Shown: positions 46,046-57,900, counted from the first letter of the stretch. The stretch: 64,000 nt of DNA from Lepas anatifera (GCA_034440635.1 JAOTON010000896.1:1805001-1869000); one strand, 5' to 3'. The notes: generated from the letters alone by a model not told the origin. A program made the numbers and translations.

Positions 46046-47134
46046 TGTTGGCGTCTGTCCGTCCTGAGAATTGATGTCAGAGCTCTGGAATTTTGTAGGG
46101 TGATAGCCCTTCTGCTCCAGACACCCAAACTGAAGCCCCGAGTCGAAATCCAAAATAGTTTTTGAGAAATTTTGGCTCAAACTTTTTCTGTTTTATATTT
46201 TTCTAATTTTTACTTCTTAACCTACGAACTTGAAACTTATGTCCTTTTCGAAAGATAACAAGGGCCAGCTAGGGAAAACGAATTGAGCTGATCCGACAAT
46301 ATTTATTGCGCGAAAACGCGGCATTTCTCACGCGAGCAAAAAACCTGCTAAAAGTTGATGGCCGACTTGTGCGCTCGAAATGGCAGAAGACAGGCCTCAG
46401 TTAGCTGAAAGGCAGTTACCTAGGGGTAGCTAGGAAAATTTTGTAGTGCTTAGGCATAGTTTTGAGTGCAAAACGCAAAATTTTTAACTACTTTTTACAG
46501 TTCTTCCGGAAGACTGAATTTTGGTTCATTTCATTTCAACGTTAATATCTCACAATCTAATTGACCGATTTGAGTTTTCATTTCAAATAATGAAAGAACA
46601 TTGCTTCCGCCTGATAATATTTGGAGATGGAAGTTGTGAATGTGAAATTCTTTGTTTTATAGGCATAAATAGAAATTGAGTCAAAAACTTTTTATTTGCA
46701 TCTTCCTGGTTCCAAGCTCATGTCACTCACAAACTTAGAACTGACATGGCTGAAGAGGAAAGTTACTTGCGGTCATTTCGCTCACTTATACTACCCACCT
46801 ATCTCTAATGGCTTTCGAGTAATTAGTCCAAAATGTATTACAAGATGCTAAAGTTCTCGGACCACCTTTGCTTCTCACCATGGTTTGAAGTCCTTAAAAT
46901 GGATGGAAGTGGAAGTAATTTGGCATGAAGCTAGCTTACGATCCTAGCTCGACGATAGAACTAATTTCAGCCCAAAAGAATGTTTGGTTCGTCTTCTAGA
47001 AGCACCTTTATATCGTGCCTTTTCGGGACAAGCACAGCACCCGGCGCCAGCGGCCCGGCATATTCGGCGGAGTTGTACTAGCCAGTGACCTCCTGACGGG
47101 TCACAGCTGTTCAGCTAGTGGGAGGATGAGTAGT

Positions 47135-47209
47135 GTGGCACGGTGGTCTAGTAGTTAGAGGCCCTGTCTCTTGATCAGGTAGGTCAGGTTCGAATCCGGT
47201 GGTGACCAC
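47135..47209 (+). tRNA. tRNA-Lys(CTT)-like sequence, unit 1
   Basis: Contains an A-box-like TGGTCTAGTAGTTAGAG, an anticodon arm CCTGT-CTCTTGA-TCAGG with anticodon CTT, and a B box GGTTCGAATCC. The acceptor pairs GTGGCAC with GTGACCAC only with a bulged A. This copy has more changes (TAGTAG, CAGG in the T stem, GGTGG) than the others and is probably not functional. No T4 terminator follows closely. Confidence 0.5.
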
Positions 47210-47367
47210 GTACTCTTTATTGGTTATTTCAAAGAAAAGAATGATAAAACTGACTTGCAGGCTTATGAAGAGATACATTAAGAACGAAATATGGTTTGCT
47301 TTCGGCACATTGTCATGCGGCTCTCCTGCGCCGGTGGGGCGTTAGCCCAGGCCGCAGGCCGAGGTTG

Positions 47368-47464
47368 TCAGAGCCGCATGACGAAATCCATGGAGCGAAG
47401 CGCATTGAGATTTCTCAAGCGGCTCTATTCTGGCCGCTCAGACGGGTCTCGTCGTGGTCTGTTG
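47368..47464. repeat. 97-bp repeat unit between tandem units 1 and 2
   Basis: A single copy of the TCAGAGCCGCATGACG unit otherwise found as a triplet at 45751-46045, placed at the junction of two 1.3-kb units. It shows that the junction is the site of variable expansion. Confidence 0.85.
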
Positions 47465-48555
47465 TTGTTGGCGTCTGTCAGTCCTGAGAATTGATGTCAG
47501 AGCTCTGGAATTTTGTAGGGTGATAGCCCTTCTGCTCCAGACACCCAAACTGAAGCCCCGAGTTGAAATCCAAAATAGTTTTTGAGAAATTTTGGCTCAA
47601 ACTTTTTCTGTTTTATATTTTTCTAATTTTTACTTCTTAAGTTACGAACTTGAAATTTATGTCCTTTTCAATGGATAACAAGGGCCAGCTAGGGGAAAAA
47701 AATTGAGCTGATCCAACAATATTTATTGCGCGAAAACGCGGCATTTCTCACGCGCGCAAAAAACCTGCTAAAAGTTGATGGCCGACTTGTGCGCTCGAAA
47801 TGTCAGAAGGCAGGCCTCAGTTAGCTGAAAGGCAGTTACCTAGGCGTAGCTAGGCAAATTTTGTAGTGCTTAGGCATAGTTTTGAGTGCAAAACGTAAAA
47901 TTTTGACCCACTTTTTACAGTTCTTCCGGAAGACTGAATTTTGGTTCATTTCATTTCAACGTTAATATCTCACAATCTAATTGACCGATTTGAGTTTCCA
48001 TTTCAAATAATGAAAGAACATTGCTTCCGCCTGATAATATTTGGAGATGGAAATTGTGAATGTGAAATTCTTTGTTTTATAGGCATAAATAGAAATTGAG
48101 TCAAAAAACTTTTTATTTGCATCTTCCTGGCTCCAAGCTCATGTCACTCACAAACTCAGAACTGACATGGCTGAATAGGAAAGTTACTTGCGGTCATTTC
48201 GCTCACTTATACTACCCACCTATCTCTAATGGCTTTCGAGTAATTAGTCCAAAATGTATTACAAGATGCTAAATTTCTCGGACCACCTTTGCTTCTCACC
48301 ATGGTTTCAAGTCCTTAAAATGGATGGAAGTGGAAGAAATTTGGCATGAAGCTAGCTCAAGATCCTAGCTCGACGATACAAGTAATTTCAGCCCAAAAGA
48401 ATGCTTGGTTCGTCTTCTAGAAGCACCTTTATATCGTGCCTTTTCGGGACAAGCACAGCACCCGGCGCCAGCGGCCCGGCATATTCGGCGGAGTTGTACC
48501 AGCCAGTGACCTCCTGACGGGTCACAGCTGTTCAGCTAGTGGGAGGGTGAGTGGT

Positions 48556-48630
48556 GTGGCACGGTGGTCTAGTGGTTAGAGGCCCTGGCTCTTGATCAGG
48601 TAGGTCCGGTTCGAATCCGGGGGTGACCAC
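48556..48630 (+). tRNA. tRNA-Lys(CTT)-like sequence, unit 2
   Basis: The best-folding copy: anticodon stem CCTGG/TCAGG closes with a G-T pair, loop CTCTTGA (anticodon CTT); T arm TCCGG-TTCGAAT-CCGGG is complete; the A-box region is TGGTCTAGTGGTTAGAG. The acceptor stem carries one bulge and the D stem one mismatch. Pol III internal promoter elements look intact, but no T-run follows within about 50 bases. A tRNA-derived repeat is more likely than a working tRNA. Confidence 0.55.
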
Positions 48631-49883
48631 TTACTCTTTATTGGTTATTTCAAAGAAAAGAATGATAAAACTGACTTGCAGGCGTATGAAGAGATACATT
48701 AAGAACGAAATATGGTTTGCTTTCGGCACATTGTCATGCGGCTCTCCTGCGCCGGTGGGGCGTTAGCCCAGGCCGCAGGCCGAGTTGTTGTTGTTGTTGG
48801 CGTCTGTCAGTCCTGAGAATTGATGTCAGAGCTCTGGAATTTTGTAGGATGATAGCCCGTCTGCTCCAGACACCCAAACTGAAGCCCCGAGTTGAAATCC
48901 AAAATAGTTTTTGAGAAATTTTGGCTCAAACTTTTTCTGTTTTATATTTTTCTAATTTTTACTTCTTAAGCTACGAGCTTGAAATTTATGTCCTTTTCAA
49001 TGGATAACAAGGGCCAGCTAGGGGAAAAAATTGAGCTGATCCGACAATATTTATTGCGCGAAAACGCGGCATTTCTCACGCGCGCAAAAAACCCGCTAAA
49101 AGTTGATGGCCGACTTGTGCGCTCGAAATGTCAGAAGACAGGCCTCAGTTAGCTGAAAGGCAGTTACCTAGGGGTGGCTAGGCAAATTTTGTAGTGCTTA
49201 GGCATAGTTTTGAGTGCAAAAAATAAAATTTTGACCTACTTTTTACAGTTCTTCCGGAAGACTGAATTTTGGTTCATTTCATTTCAACGTTAATATCTCA
49301 CAATCTAATTGACCGATTTGAGTTTTCATTTCAAATAATGAAAGAACATTGCTCCTGCCTGATAATATTTGGAGATGGAAATTGTGAAGGTGAAATTCTT
49401 TGTTTTATAGGCATAAATAGAAATTGAGTAAAAAAACTTTTTATTTGCATCTTCCTGGTTCCAAGCTCATGTCACTCACAAACTCAGAACTGACATGGCT
49501 GAATAGGAAAGTTACTTGCGGTCATTTCGCTCACTTATACTACCCACCTATCTCTAATGGCTTTCGAGTAATTAGTCAAAAATGTATTATAAGATGCCAA
49601 ATTTATCGGACCACCTTTGCTTCTCACCATGGTTTCAAGTCCTTAAAATAGATGGAAGTTGAAGAAATTTGGCATGAAGCTAGCTTAGGATCCTATCTCG
49701 ACGATACAAGTAATTTCAGCCCAAAAGAATGCTTGGTTTGTCTTCTAGAAGCACCTTTATATCGTGCCTTTTCGGGACAAGCACAGCACCCGGCGCCAGC
49801 GGCCCGGCATATTCGGCGGAGTTGTACCAGCCAGTGACCTCCTGACGGGTCACAGGTGTTCAGCTAGTGGGAGGCTGAGTAGT

Positions 49884-49958
49884 GTGGCACGGTGGTCTAG
49901 TGGTTAGAGGCCCTGTCTCTTGATCAGGTAGGTCCGGTTCGAATCCGGGGGTGACCAC
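49884..49958 (+). tRNA. tRNA-Lys(CTT)-like sequence, unit 3
   Basis: Same structure as in unit 2 except the anticodon stem reads CCTGT/TCAGG, leaving a T-T mismatch next to the loop. A and B boxes unchanged. Confidence 0.5.
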
Positions 49959-51210
49959 GTACTCTTTATTGGTTATTTCAAAGAAAAGAATGATAAAACT
50001 GGCTTGCAGGCTTATGAAGAGATACATTAAGAACGAAATATGGTTTGCTTTCGGCACATTGTCATGCGGCTCTCCTGCGCCGGTGGGGCGTTAGCCCAGG
50101 CCGCAGGCCGAGGTTGTTGTTGTTGGCGTCTGTCAGTCCTGAGAATTGATGTCAGAGCTCTGGAATTTTGTAGGGTGATAGCCCTTCTGCTCCAGACACC
50201 CAAACTGAAGCCCCGAGTCGAAATCCAAAATAGTTTTTGAGAAATTTTGGCTCAAACTTTTTCTGTTTTATATTTTTCTAATTTTTACTTCTTAACCTAC
50301 GAACTTGAAACTTGTGTCCTTTTCGAAAGATAACAAGGGCCAGCTAGGGAAAACGAATTGAGCTGATCCGACAATATTTATTGCGCGAAAACGCGGCATT
50401 TCTCACGCGAGCAAAAAACCTGCTAAAAGTTGATGCCCGACTTGTGCGCTCGAAATGTCAGAAGACAGGCCTCAGTTAGCTGAAAGGCAGTTACCTAGGG
50501 GTAGCTAGGAAAATTTTGTAGTGCTTAGGCATAGTTTTGAGTGCAAAACGCAAAATTTTGACCTACTTTTTACAGTTCTTCCGGAAGACTGAATTTTGGT
50601 TCATTTCATTTCAACGTTAATATCTCACAATCTAATTGACCGATTTGAGTTTTCATTTCAAATAATGAAAGAACATTGCTTCCGCCTGATAATATTTGGC
50701 GATGGAAATTGTGAATGTGAAATTCTTTGTTTTATAGGCATAAATAGAAATGGAGTCAAAAAACTTTTTATTTGCATCTTCCTGGTTCCAAGCTCATGTC
50801 AATCACAAACTCAGAACTGACATGGCTGAAGAGGAAAGTTACTTGCGGTCATTTCGCTCACTTATACTACCCACCTATCTCTAATGGCTTTCGAGTAATT
50901 AGTCCAAAATGTATTACAAGATGCTAAATTTCTCGGACCACCTTTGCTTCTCACCATGGTTTGAAGTCCTTAAAATGGATGGAAGTGGAAGTAATTTGGC
51001 ATGAAGCTAGCTTACGATCCTAGCTCGACGATACAACTAATTTCAGCCCAAAAGAATGTTTGGTTCGTCTTCTAGAAGCACCTTTATATCGTGCCTTTTC
51101 GGGACAAGCACAGCACCCGGCGCCAGCGGCCCGGCATATTCGGCGGAGTTGTACTAGCCAGTGACCTCCTGACGGGTCACAGCTGTTCAGCTAGTGGGAG
51201 GATGAGTAGT

Positions 51211-51285
51211 GTGGCACGGTGGTCTAGTGGTTAGAGGCCCTGTCTCTTGATCAGGTAGGTCTGGTTCGAATCCGGGGGTGACCAC
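51211..51285 (+). tRNA. tRNA-Lys(CTT)-like sequence, unit 4
   Basis: As unit 3, with one T-stem change (TCTGG for TCCGG). The anticodon loop CTCTTGA and B box are retained. Confidence 0.5.
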
Positions 51286-51529
51286 GTACTCTTTATTGGT
51301 TATTTCAAAGAAAAGAATGATAAAACTGACTTGCAGGCTTATGAAGAGATACATTAAGAACGAAATATGGTTTGCTTTCGGCACATTGTCATGCGGCTCT
51401 CCTGCGCCGGTGGGGCGTTAGCCCAGGCCGCAGGCCGAGGTTGCTGGTTATCTTTGCTGTTCAGTAAACCATGAAGAATGAACAGTGCACTGGAAGCGAC
51501 GGCGCTAAATAGCTTTTAATCGCTACGAC

Positions 51530-52066
51530 AATGTACATAAAATTTTGGTCGGGTCACCTTTGAGGTCGCTCGAGGTCAAAGAATTCCTCACAGGAACACA
51601 GTGGAAAGCTAAATTTTGTGGTATGATAGGCAGGCAGAGCCGTATAACAATTTTCAGCACCATTGAAATGCTCTTGTCGGGCCCAGACGGATTATATATG
51701 TTATAATTTTGTCTAGTCAAATTTCGGAATTAGCCTGCTTTGACCTAGAGCCGGGCTTAGGCCTGTATGGTAAAAATGATATTAATCAGACTGCAGTGGA
51801 AAATCAGACGCGGAAACGTAAAAATAAGACCTCCATAGCAATTCTCGACAATTTTCAATTCTCGCAAGTTATCAAAATTTACCAATTGACCCATGCATTT
51901 TTAATGGAAAGATCGTGACCTTGTCCCAGGTTATCGATATGGAAATCCTGCTACGAACAATTATATTGCCCAATGACCTTACTATGTGATGTGAGTCTAA
52001 GTACGATAGGTTAAATTTATTCTTACTGATGCACCTCCAAAGTTTTTTTTTTCGAGGTAAGGTCTC
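51530..52066 (+). mobile_element. AGGTCA-rich MITE fragment
   Basis: Words shared with the copies at 1220 and 41023 in the same order: GGGTCACCTTTGAGGTCG, CATGCATTTTTAATGGAAAG, GGTTATCGATATGGAAAT, TAGGTTAAATTTATTCTTAC, and AGGTAAGGTCTC ending in TTAA at about 52068. The left end is not defined. It lies between the tRNA-like array and the LINE. Confidence 0.6.
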
Positions 52067-52337
52067 TTAATCAATAATCTAAATAAACTAAATAAATTAC
52101 ACCCACACAAATATACAGGGCCCGACGTAATATCAACCAAACTTCTGAAACTAACTGCAATTCTCATCGCTGAACCCGTAGCAAAACTGTTCAATATGTC
52201 CCTACAGCGTAATTTTCCTACATCATGGAAACATGCCAAAGTAAAACCGATCTTCAAAAATAAGGAATTTTTCTGATATTTCCTGTTATAGGCCCATTAG
52301 TCTTCTTTCCTGTTTATCGAAAGTTTTTGAACAGATA

Positions 52338-52925
52338 GTGTTTCGGAAAATCTACAAACATTTGGCCGACAACAATCTTCTAACTGACAGGCAGAGTGGC
52401 TATAGGCCGGGGTATGGCACTCATATGCAACTCTTTTACCTGACGCACAAATTGACTGAGTCGCTAGATAAGGGACAAGGCTTCACTGCAGTGTATTTAG
52501 ACATTTCGCGCTATTTTGACAAAATTTGGCATAGAGGACTCTTAGAAAAATGTAGACGAGAATTCGGACTGACAGCCGTTTCGGACTGGCTCACTTCTTA
52601 CTTGACAGACAGAAGACAACATGTTTCCTTAGAAGAATCAACCTCATCAACGCTTTCTCTTCATGCTGGTTGTCCACAAGGATCTGTTCTCGGCCCCCAC
52701 CTTGCACTTCTCTATCTTAACTCTCTTGCAAAGCAAACGAAGAACGACATTCTTTGTTTTGACGACGACACATCTTTATACGCGGCCCATACGACTGACA
52801 CATTTCCAATTGTTCAACGAACACTTCAGGAGGACCTAAACAAAATACATAGGTACGGCAAAAAATGGTTCATTACTTTCAATGCACTAAAGACAGTCCA
52901 GCAAACGTTCTCTCTAAAAAAATAA
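52338..52925 (+). pseudogene. LINE reverse transcriptase, catalytic region
   Basis: 195-codon segment holding the fingers and palm. The YLDISRYFDKIWH box keeps the first catalytic aspartate (YLDIS), and FDDD keeps the paired aspartates but substitutes Asp for the usual Ala. The downstream frame (KHKHLGVTLSNDLKF at 52979-53023) is shifted. Confidence 0.85.
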
Positions 52926-53024
52926 CCCATCCGTCCCGAAACTCACATTTGGTGGAGAGCCCATACCAGTGGCGAAGAAGCACAAGCATCTTGGCGTTAC
53001 CCTCTCCAACGATTTGAAATTTAA

Positions 53025-54046
53025 CCCTCGCCCCACCGGAAGGCATCGGTGCCCCCTAAGGTTTTTCCGGGATAGCAGAAAAATGAAGAGGCGCAGCACC
53101 GCGGTTGAGGGCTCTACCTCTTACTGCATCATTTTCCCACCATCCCTGAAATTTTTTACCCCGGGTCACACAAGGTCAGGTCACCAGACGAGGTCAACCA
53201 AGGTCACCTCACTTCAACTTTAGAGCTCTGTAAGAGCTACATTTCGAATTCGATCAATTTGAAACTTCCTACACTTTATGGCCCCTTCAGGGTCTACAAG
53301 GTGTATATCCGGGATTTTTCGATTTCGTGCCCTGAGGTCAGGTCACGAGGTGACCTCTCCCATTGAAAAAGCATGGGAAAAGCTGTCTTATGATCTAAAA
53401 GTCACAAAAGCGATTGAAAATGCTCAGCTTGATCAGAAAAGCGTTCTTGGACACCCTTTCACGGATTCCAAGGGCTATATTTGCCCTTTGACCTCTCCAA
53501 GGTCATCCAAGGTCACCAGGGGTCAAAAACAGTATTTTGACAATAACTTTTGACCTAATTAAGCTAGAGCGCTGAAACAAACACCATCGTGTTTGTCTTG
53601 TCACTGGCTTTCATTTGATATACAACAAGGTCACTTTTTGACCTTTCGTGACCTCAGGTCATCTTAGGTCACGAGGTGACCTCTGGAGGTCAAACCAATG
53701 GCGGGAGGTCTTTACGTTCCACATAGCGGAAAAAGGACTGACAATTTCCTATTAAATGTACTTTACCAGACTTCAATAGCTCTAATGGCATGAGAGTTAT
53801 GCCCAGTCTACTCAAGCATGGCATATTTGAGTGAAAATAGCCGATCTTGACCTAATTTGACCTCTGGAGGTCAAACCGTTGACCTGAGCACTAAAACATG
53901 CGAAGTAGTTTCTTACTGAATTCACGCGAGCTTTCTATTGAACTTCGCAGATTTGCGCTAACGTCCATATTTTTGGAGTTAGACGGGGGTCCATCGATGG
54001 CCCCCGGTGGGGCGAAGGTGGCGCTGGACCCCCGGTGGGGCGCGGG
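53025..54046. mobile_element. AGGTCA-rich piggyBac-like MITE inserted in the LINE
   Basis: 1,022 bp between TTAA 53021-53024 and TTAA 54047-54050. Termini CCCTCGCCCCACCGG and, reverse complement at the right, CCCGCGCCCCACCGG; the leading CCC is typical of piggyBac. The LINE frame reads LSNDLKF before and VKEHINQII after, so the empty site can be read directly. Dense AGGTCA content includes CAAGGTCAGGTCACC near 53170, CCAAGGTCACC and several GAGGTGACCTC motifs. The right terminus has a doubled CCCCGGTGGGGCG. Confidence 0.92.
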
Positions 54047-54131
54047 TTAAGGAACACATTAACCAAATAATCAAGAAAGTAAATGTAACTTCAAGTCCAA
54101 TTTACCCTCTTGCTCAGTATCTTCCTAGACC

Positions 54132-54327
54132 CATGGGCGCCGAAAGCGGTGGGGGGGGACGGGGGGGGGGCGTCCCCCTGTTGGCCAACCAGGGGGGACG
54201 TCCCCCAAAATTTTTGGGTCAATCGTCATTAATGCTGTCAGGTACCGAATATGCTCAAAATTCGCCTCCCCGGTCAGCACCAGCCCGGGTCCGTCCCCCC
54301 TGAGAAAATTCTGTGGCGGCGCCCCTG
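54132..54327. mobile_element. hAT-like MITE inserted in the LINE
   Basis: 196 bp flanked by perfect 8-bp duplications CCTAGACC (54124-54131, 54328-54335). Inverted termini CATGGGCGCCG and, at the other end, CAGGGGCGCCG read in reverse. The interior has G-runs, then GGCGTCCCCCTG and CAGGGGGGACGTCCCCC as an inverted pair. Excision would rejoin the LINE frame across YLPRP-ILNN. Confidence 0.95.
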
Positions 54328-55223
54328 CCTAGACCTATTTTGAATAACATCTATTCTACCTGTGTCCGACCCCATTTCGACTACTGTGACATTATTTACG
54401 ACGGTCACATCACAGCCCACGACAAACTCCGACTCGAAGTACTGCAAAATAGGGCCGCCAGACTAGTGACAGGGACTCTACTACGGACACCTACTGACAA
54501 ACTGACCACAGAGCTTGGCTGGGAGTCCCTAGAATGTCGTCGAAAAATAAATAAAATCACGTTTTTTCATAACCTTCTACAGAACTCATTTGTACCCCAA
54601 TTCATTCGCAGTATAATCCCACAACCAAGAGAAAATCACGTGATTAGAAGCTTAAGGTATCCTGAACTTATAACGGTGCCACGCCACAAAACTCAAACTT
54701 TCAAGAGGTCATTCCTCCCCTCAACCATCGAGCAGTGGAACCTCTTGCCTCAAAACATACGCGAAATCACATCAACAAAGAAATTTAAGAGGGAAGTAAA
54801 ATGTATTTTTGGCACTTCTCCACCTCCACTATACTACTCCCTCGGCAACAAAAAGAAAACTACCTGTTAGCGCGGTTGAGAGTGGGAATGAGCAAATTAA
54901 ACGGCCCCCTAATTCCAAATTCAAGCCAACGAAACTCCACACTGCTCCTGCGGCCACAGAAAAGAGGACACGTCACATTACTTACTTGTCTAATTACAAT
55001 TACACACTTACTTCATTGTCCGCTATTCCATCACGCTAGAACAAAACTCTTTAGATATGTATTTGAAGCAACACAAATCACGCTAAGTAGCCTAGACCAT
55101 TCAACTAAACTCAATATACTACTTAACGGCTCTCTACTACACAACAAGAACGCGGAAAAAGTAGCAACATCTGTTTTTAAATTTATATTTCACAGCAAGC
55201 GTTTTGAACAGAAAGACAGTTGA

Positions 55224-55499
55224 AAGTCTGGATTATATTCAGGTTCAGACTCTCAGCGCCCGGGTTGGAGTGGAGGTGGCGCTGAGGAGGGGCACGTGGT
55301 CTATTTAAGCAGCGGCACCGAGTGGTCCTCTCGTGGTGGTGGCCGGCGTCAGGGGCGGACTGTGCGAGCGGTGCGTGTTATAAGCACTCGTCCTTTTCAC
55401 CAATCGCGAAAAATTACTGAAAATTTGTATGTTTCATCATGAAAATATATGTCTGTCTGTCTGTCTGTCTCTTGACCTGGGTTGGAGGTAAGACCCTAT
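55224..55499. other. No gene; (TCTG)5 microsatellite
   Basis: GTCTGTCTGTCTGTCTGTCT at 55451-55470. Otherwise a short GC-rich patch (55255-55370) without a recognisable feature. Confidence 0.6.
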
Positions 55500-56275
55500 A
55501 TGACCCAAACCTAAAATTTTGCCAGAAGCTGCAAAAATGTCGAGTTAGAGGTAGATGAAGTACAGTGGCGCCGGGCGATGATGTTGTTTTACTACCTGTG
55601 GAAACCTGAAGAGGCCGGTTGCCCACCCTCTTGTAAGGGCGCGTGTTAACTCTCATACACTTTGACACTTGCACGATGAAAATTTCGTATAGACAATTCA
55701 ATATCATTGCAAGCAACCGATTCCAAAAGCAATAGCTTTGTTTGTAGTGTTAAACATAAAGCTGTGCTACTGCAGTGGTCAAAAACCGTCTGCATACCTA
55801 CCTTAGGTGGTAAAAATTTGAAATTTATACCAAGAAAGCATTTTTTAATATTTTTGTCGAAAAATAATTTATGAAGCGAAATTTTTGAGGTGTCAAAAAG
55901 GTCAATTTCAACTGCCAACAGGTCAACAAGCTAGGTCACAAAAGAAAAGTTCAAACGAATTCAAGATGTCAAAATTTTTTAAAATGTTAAAATTTTATTT
56001 TTTCTAAATAATGTATGGTTCAAGACGAGTACAATTTTACAAAACTTGTTAATCAGGCAATGCGTTTTTGAGTTATGAAGCATCAAAGATGAGTCTACAA
56101 GGTGACTTCCCGAAAATGCCTCGGGATATAACTCGGTCACCGTTCATCGGAGGGGGCTAGGAATCTCACAGGCGTGTTTCTGGCCCAAAAATACCCCGGA
56201 GACAAAGTTTCAGATTTTTCTAGACATGGTGGTGTCAAGCCTTGGTCGATCTGTCCTGGAATGCCCCTTGAGTCA
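55500..56275 (-). repeat. Dispersed repeat, copy B (inverted)
   Basis: Reverse-oriented partner of 43230-44000, colinear over about 760 bp with scattered substitutions. Here the internal piggyBac-like end retains TTAA (GGGCGCGTGTTAACTC near 55640). The two copies face each other across about 11.5 kb that includes the tRNA-like array and a LINE. Confidence 0.8.
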
Positions 56276-56943
56276 AGCGCATGGCTTTGAAACTTTGATA
56301 TCTTACCGAGACTATGATATCTTACCTTGGTTAAGATTATTGCCTATTCAGATGTCCTCACTCCTTAAGGCTCAGGCCATTTTTAACATGTTAACTGAAA
56401 GGGGCCATTTGCCCCCCAGTAGGCCAAAATGCCCCCTTCTCCAGTGCCCGGAAATTGGCCCCCCAGTGAAATAGACAGATGATTTAAAATTGACCTCATG
56501 CAGACTCACCTAACGAAAATAAGACAGAACACCACCCGATAATTATAACTGTGTTCTATTTTTGGCCCCAAATTGGCAATCCACAAAAATTGTGTTGAAC
56601 AATGTCCACCCGTGACTGTCTACTCCATCGTACGAAGAAGAAACAAAGCGCGTAGTTACGGAAAATCCCGGTAAAGCAGCCTCAGCATCAACTTATCACA
56701 ACGCTGGAGATCAACGCTGGCCTACAACCAATCAAACATCCTGTTCTATCCGACCGGAAGCCCACATCTCAGCCAGTACCGTGACATTGCATGATGCTCT
56801 CATTTCACACGCAGTCAGTTGTCAGCGTTTAATACTAGTTCGTGGATTAGATGGGACAAGGTGTTGTTAAAAAGCGTAAGACTTGTTTGGTGTGGTAGTA
56901 TGAAGTGCTTAGCTTTTTTATTTATTATTGTGGTGGTAGCATA

Positions 56944-57136
56944 CATAAGTGTCGCCACCAGAAAAAGTGATGGGCCCAGCCAAACTTCAACCTGATGCTG
57001 ACAGCAAACTTTGCACGTTAGTATAAAAAATTGTAGAATTTGGGCTTCTCGTTGCCTTCCGCAGCGGTTGGTTATACAAATTTCCGATTTACTCCCATTT
57101 TGACTGAGATCAGGATATTGTTGGTAGAAAAGTGGG
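56944..57136. mobile_element. hAT-like MITE, CATAAGCG family, copy 2 (truncated)
   Basis: Left terminus CATAAGTGTCGCCACCAG, then CAACCTGATGCTGACA, GGGCTTCTCGTTGCCTTCCG and CCCATTTTGACTGAGATCAGG-like sequence as in copy 1. The right terminus is missing after about 57136 and no target duplication is seen. Confidence 0.75.
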
Positions 57137-57714
57137 GTGATTGATGATGCTAAGAATGTTCTGGTTTTGTGGATAAAATCATTCGATGGCCATGCGGGGT
57201 TATAAGGGTTTCCTATTAGAGGGGTAGTGTGCTAAAAATATTGCGTCAAGTCAATATCAAACTGTCAACAATTAGTTTTAAACAGTGATACAAGTCGCTT
57301 TTTCTGTGGGTTTAAGACTGCTGCTAGGGGTGGCTTTAGGCTCAAATCTAGCTTTTGTAGTGTTTATCTGGCTATTTTAGTGGAAATAAGATTATGCCCC
57401 TCTTTGGCCCTTTTTCTAACTAGGTTTGACCATTTCCACTGAAAAAAACCTGGCGGTCCTGGGCAGCATCTATAATCTCTAGACATGAAATAACCCAAAA
57501 ATTTAGATTTTTTAACACTAACGCGTCTAAGTTTTATTAAACCCCCTCAAAATAGGTCTTGATCCCCTTAAGACACTAAATGTCCAGCACAAGAAATGCC
57601 CCCCCCCACTGACCTTTCCTTTAAAAATTACATGTAAAGGCTCCAACGGCGTGCAAAGTGGAGACTGGTGCAAATTGCAAGGTGGATTTCTAAAGCAATC
57701 AGCTATGTCGTAAG

Positions 57715-57900
57715 TCTTGCAATCAGCAAAAAAAGTGGGGGAGGGGCAGGCAATCTTCAATCGCCAGCTGACAACAATTCATTCCCCCTACTACCAACAG
57801 TTAATCGGATTTGAGGTAGTTACTGCATTTCGTGCTGGCAAGTAATAAATGTTCTGATTTCTTCCCAGTTTTGCTGAAATATTGAAACTTCTGAGTGAAA
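57715..57900. mobile_element. Diverged relative of the CATAAGCG MITE
   Basis: AAAAAAAGTGGGGGAGGGGC, CAATCGCCAGCTGACAA, TTCTGATTTCTTCCCAGTTT and TGCTGAAATATTGAAA follow the same order as the family interior, but the termini are lost. Confidence 0.4.

Larger units (their letters stand above)
46046..51441 (+). repeat. Four tandem ~1.33-kb units, each with a tRNA-like sequence
   Basis: Units start (GTTGTTGTTGGCGTCTGTC) at about 46043, 47465, 48785 and 50113 and end in GGCCGCAGGCCGAG. Units 1 and 2 are separated by one 97-bp repeat (47368-47464); the others abut. Identity between units is high, with single-base differences and small indels. Within each unit lie, in order, a diverged AT-rich 950-bp tract, a CCGGCGCCAGCGGCCCGGC block, a 75-base tRNA-like sequence and a 150-bp tail. 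No conserved protein is encoded. Confidence 0.9.
52070..55223 (+). mobile_element. LINE with two nested MITEs, decayed
   Basis: Plus-strand non-LTR element starting within the reverse transcriptase N-terminus (GPDVISTKLL near 52120). The main frame 52338-52925 has SGYRPGYGTHMQL, YLDISRYFDKIWH, GCPQGSVLGPHLALLYLNSL and FDDD at 52758-52769 in place of FADD. Coding resumes as VKEHINQIIKKV after a piggyBac-like insertion, is cut again by a hAT-like MITE, and continues as ILNNIYSTCVRPHFDYCDII (54313-54870). A C-terminal segment with LLHCPLFHHARTKLF runs to 55223. Frameshifts at about 52925 and 54870. CR1/Jockey-like, inactive. Confidence 0.85.

Noticed and set aside
45761..46067. Overlapping frames (LRFLKRLYSGRSDGSRRGL type) in the 97-bp repeats
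   Set aside because: Unit lengths of 97 and 100 are not multiples of three, so the peptide changes frame at each unit.
49860..50057. Minus-strand 65-codon frame repeated in the 1.3-kb units
   Set aside because: It reads backwards through the tRNA-like sequence; its conservation is explained by repeat identity.
46046..51441. Tandem Helitron array
   Set aside because: Units lack a TC start with a 3' hairpin plus CTRR end and do not sit between A and T.
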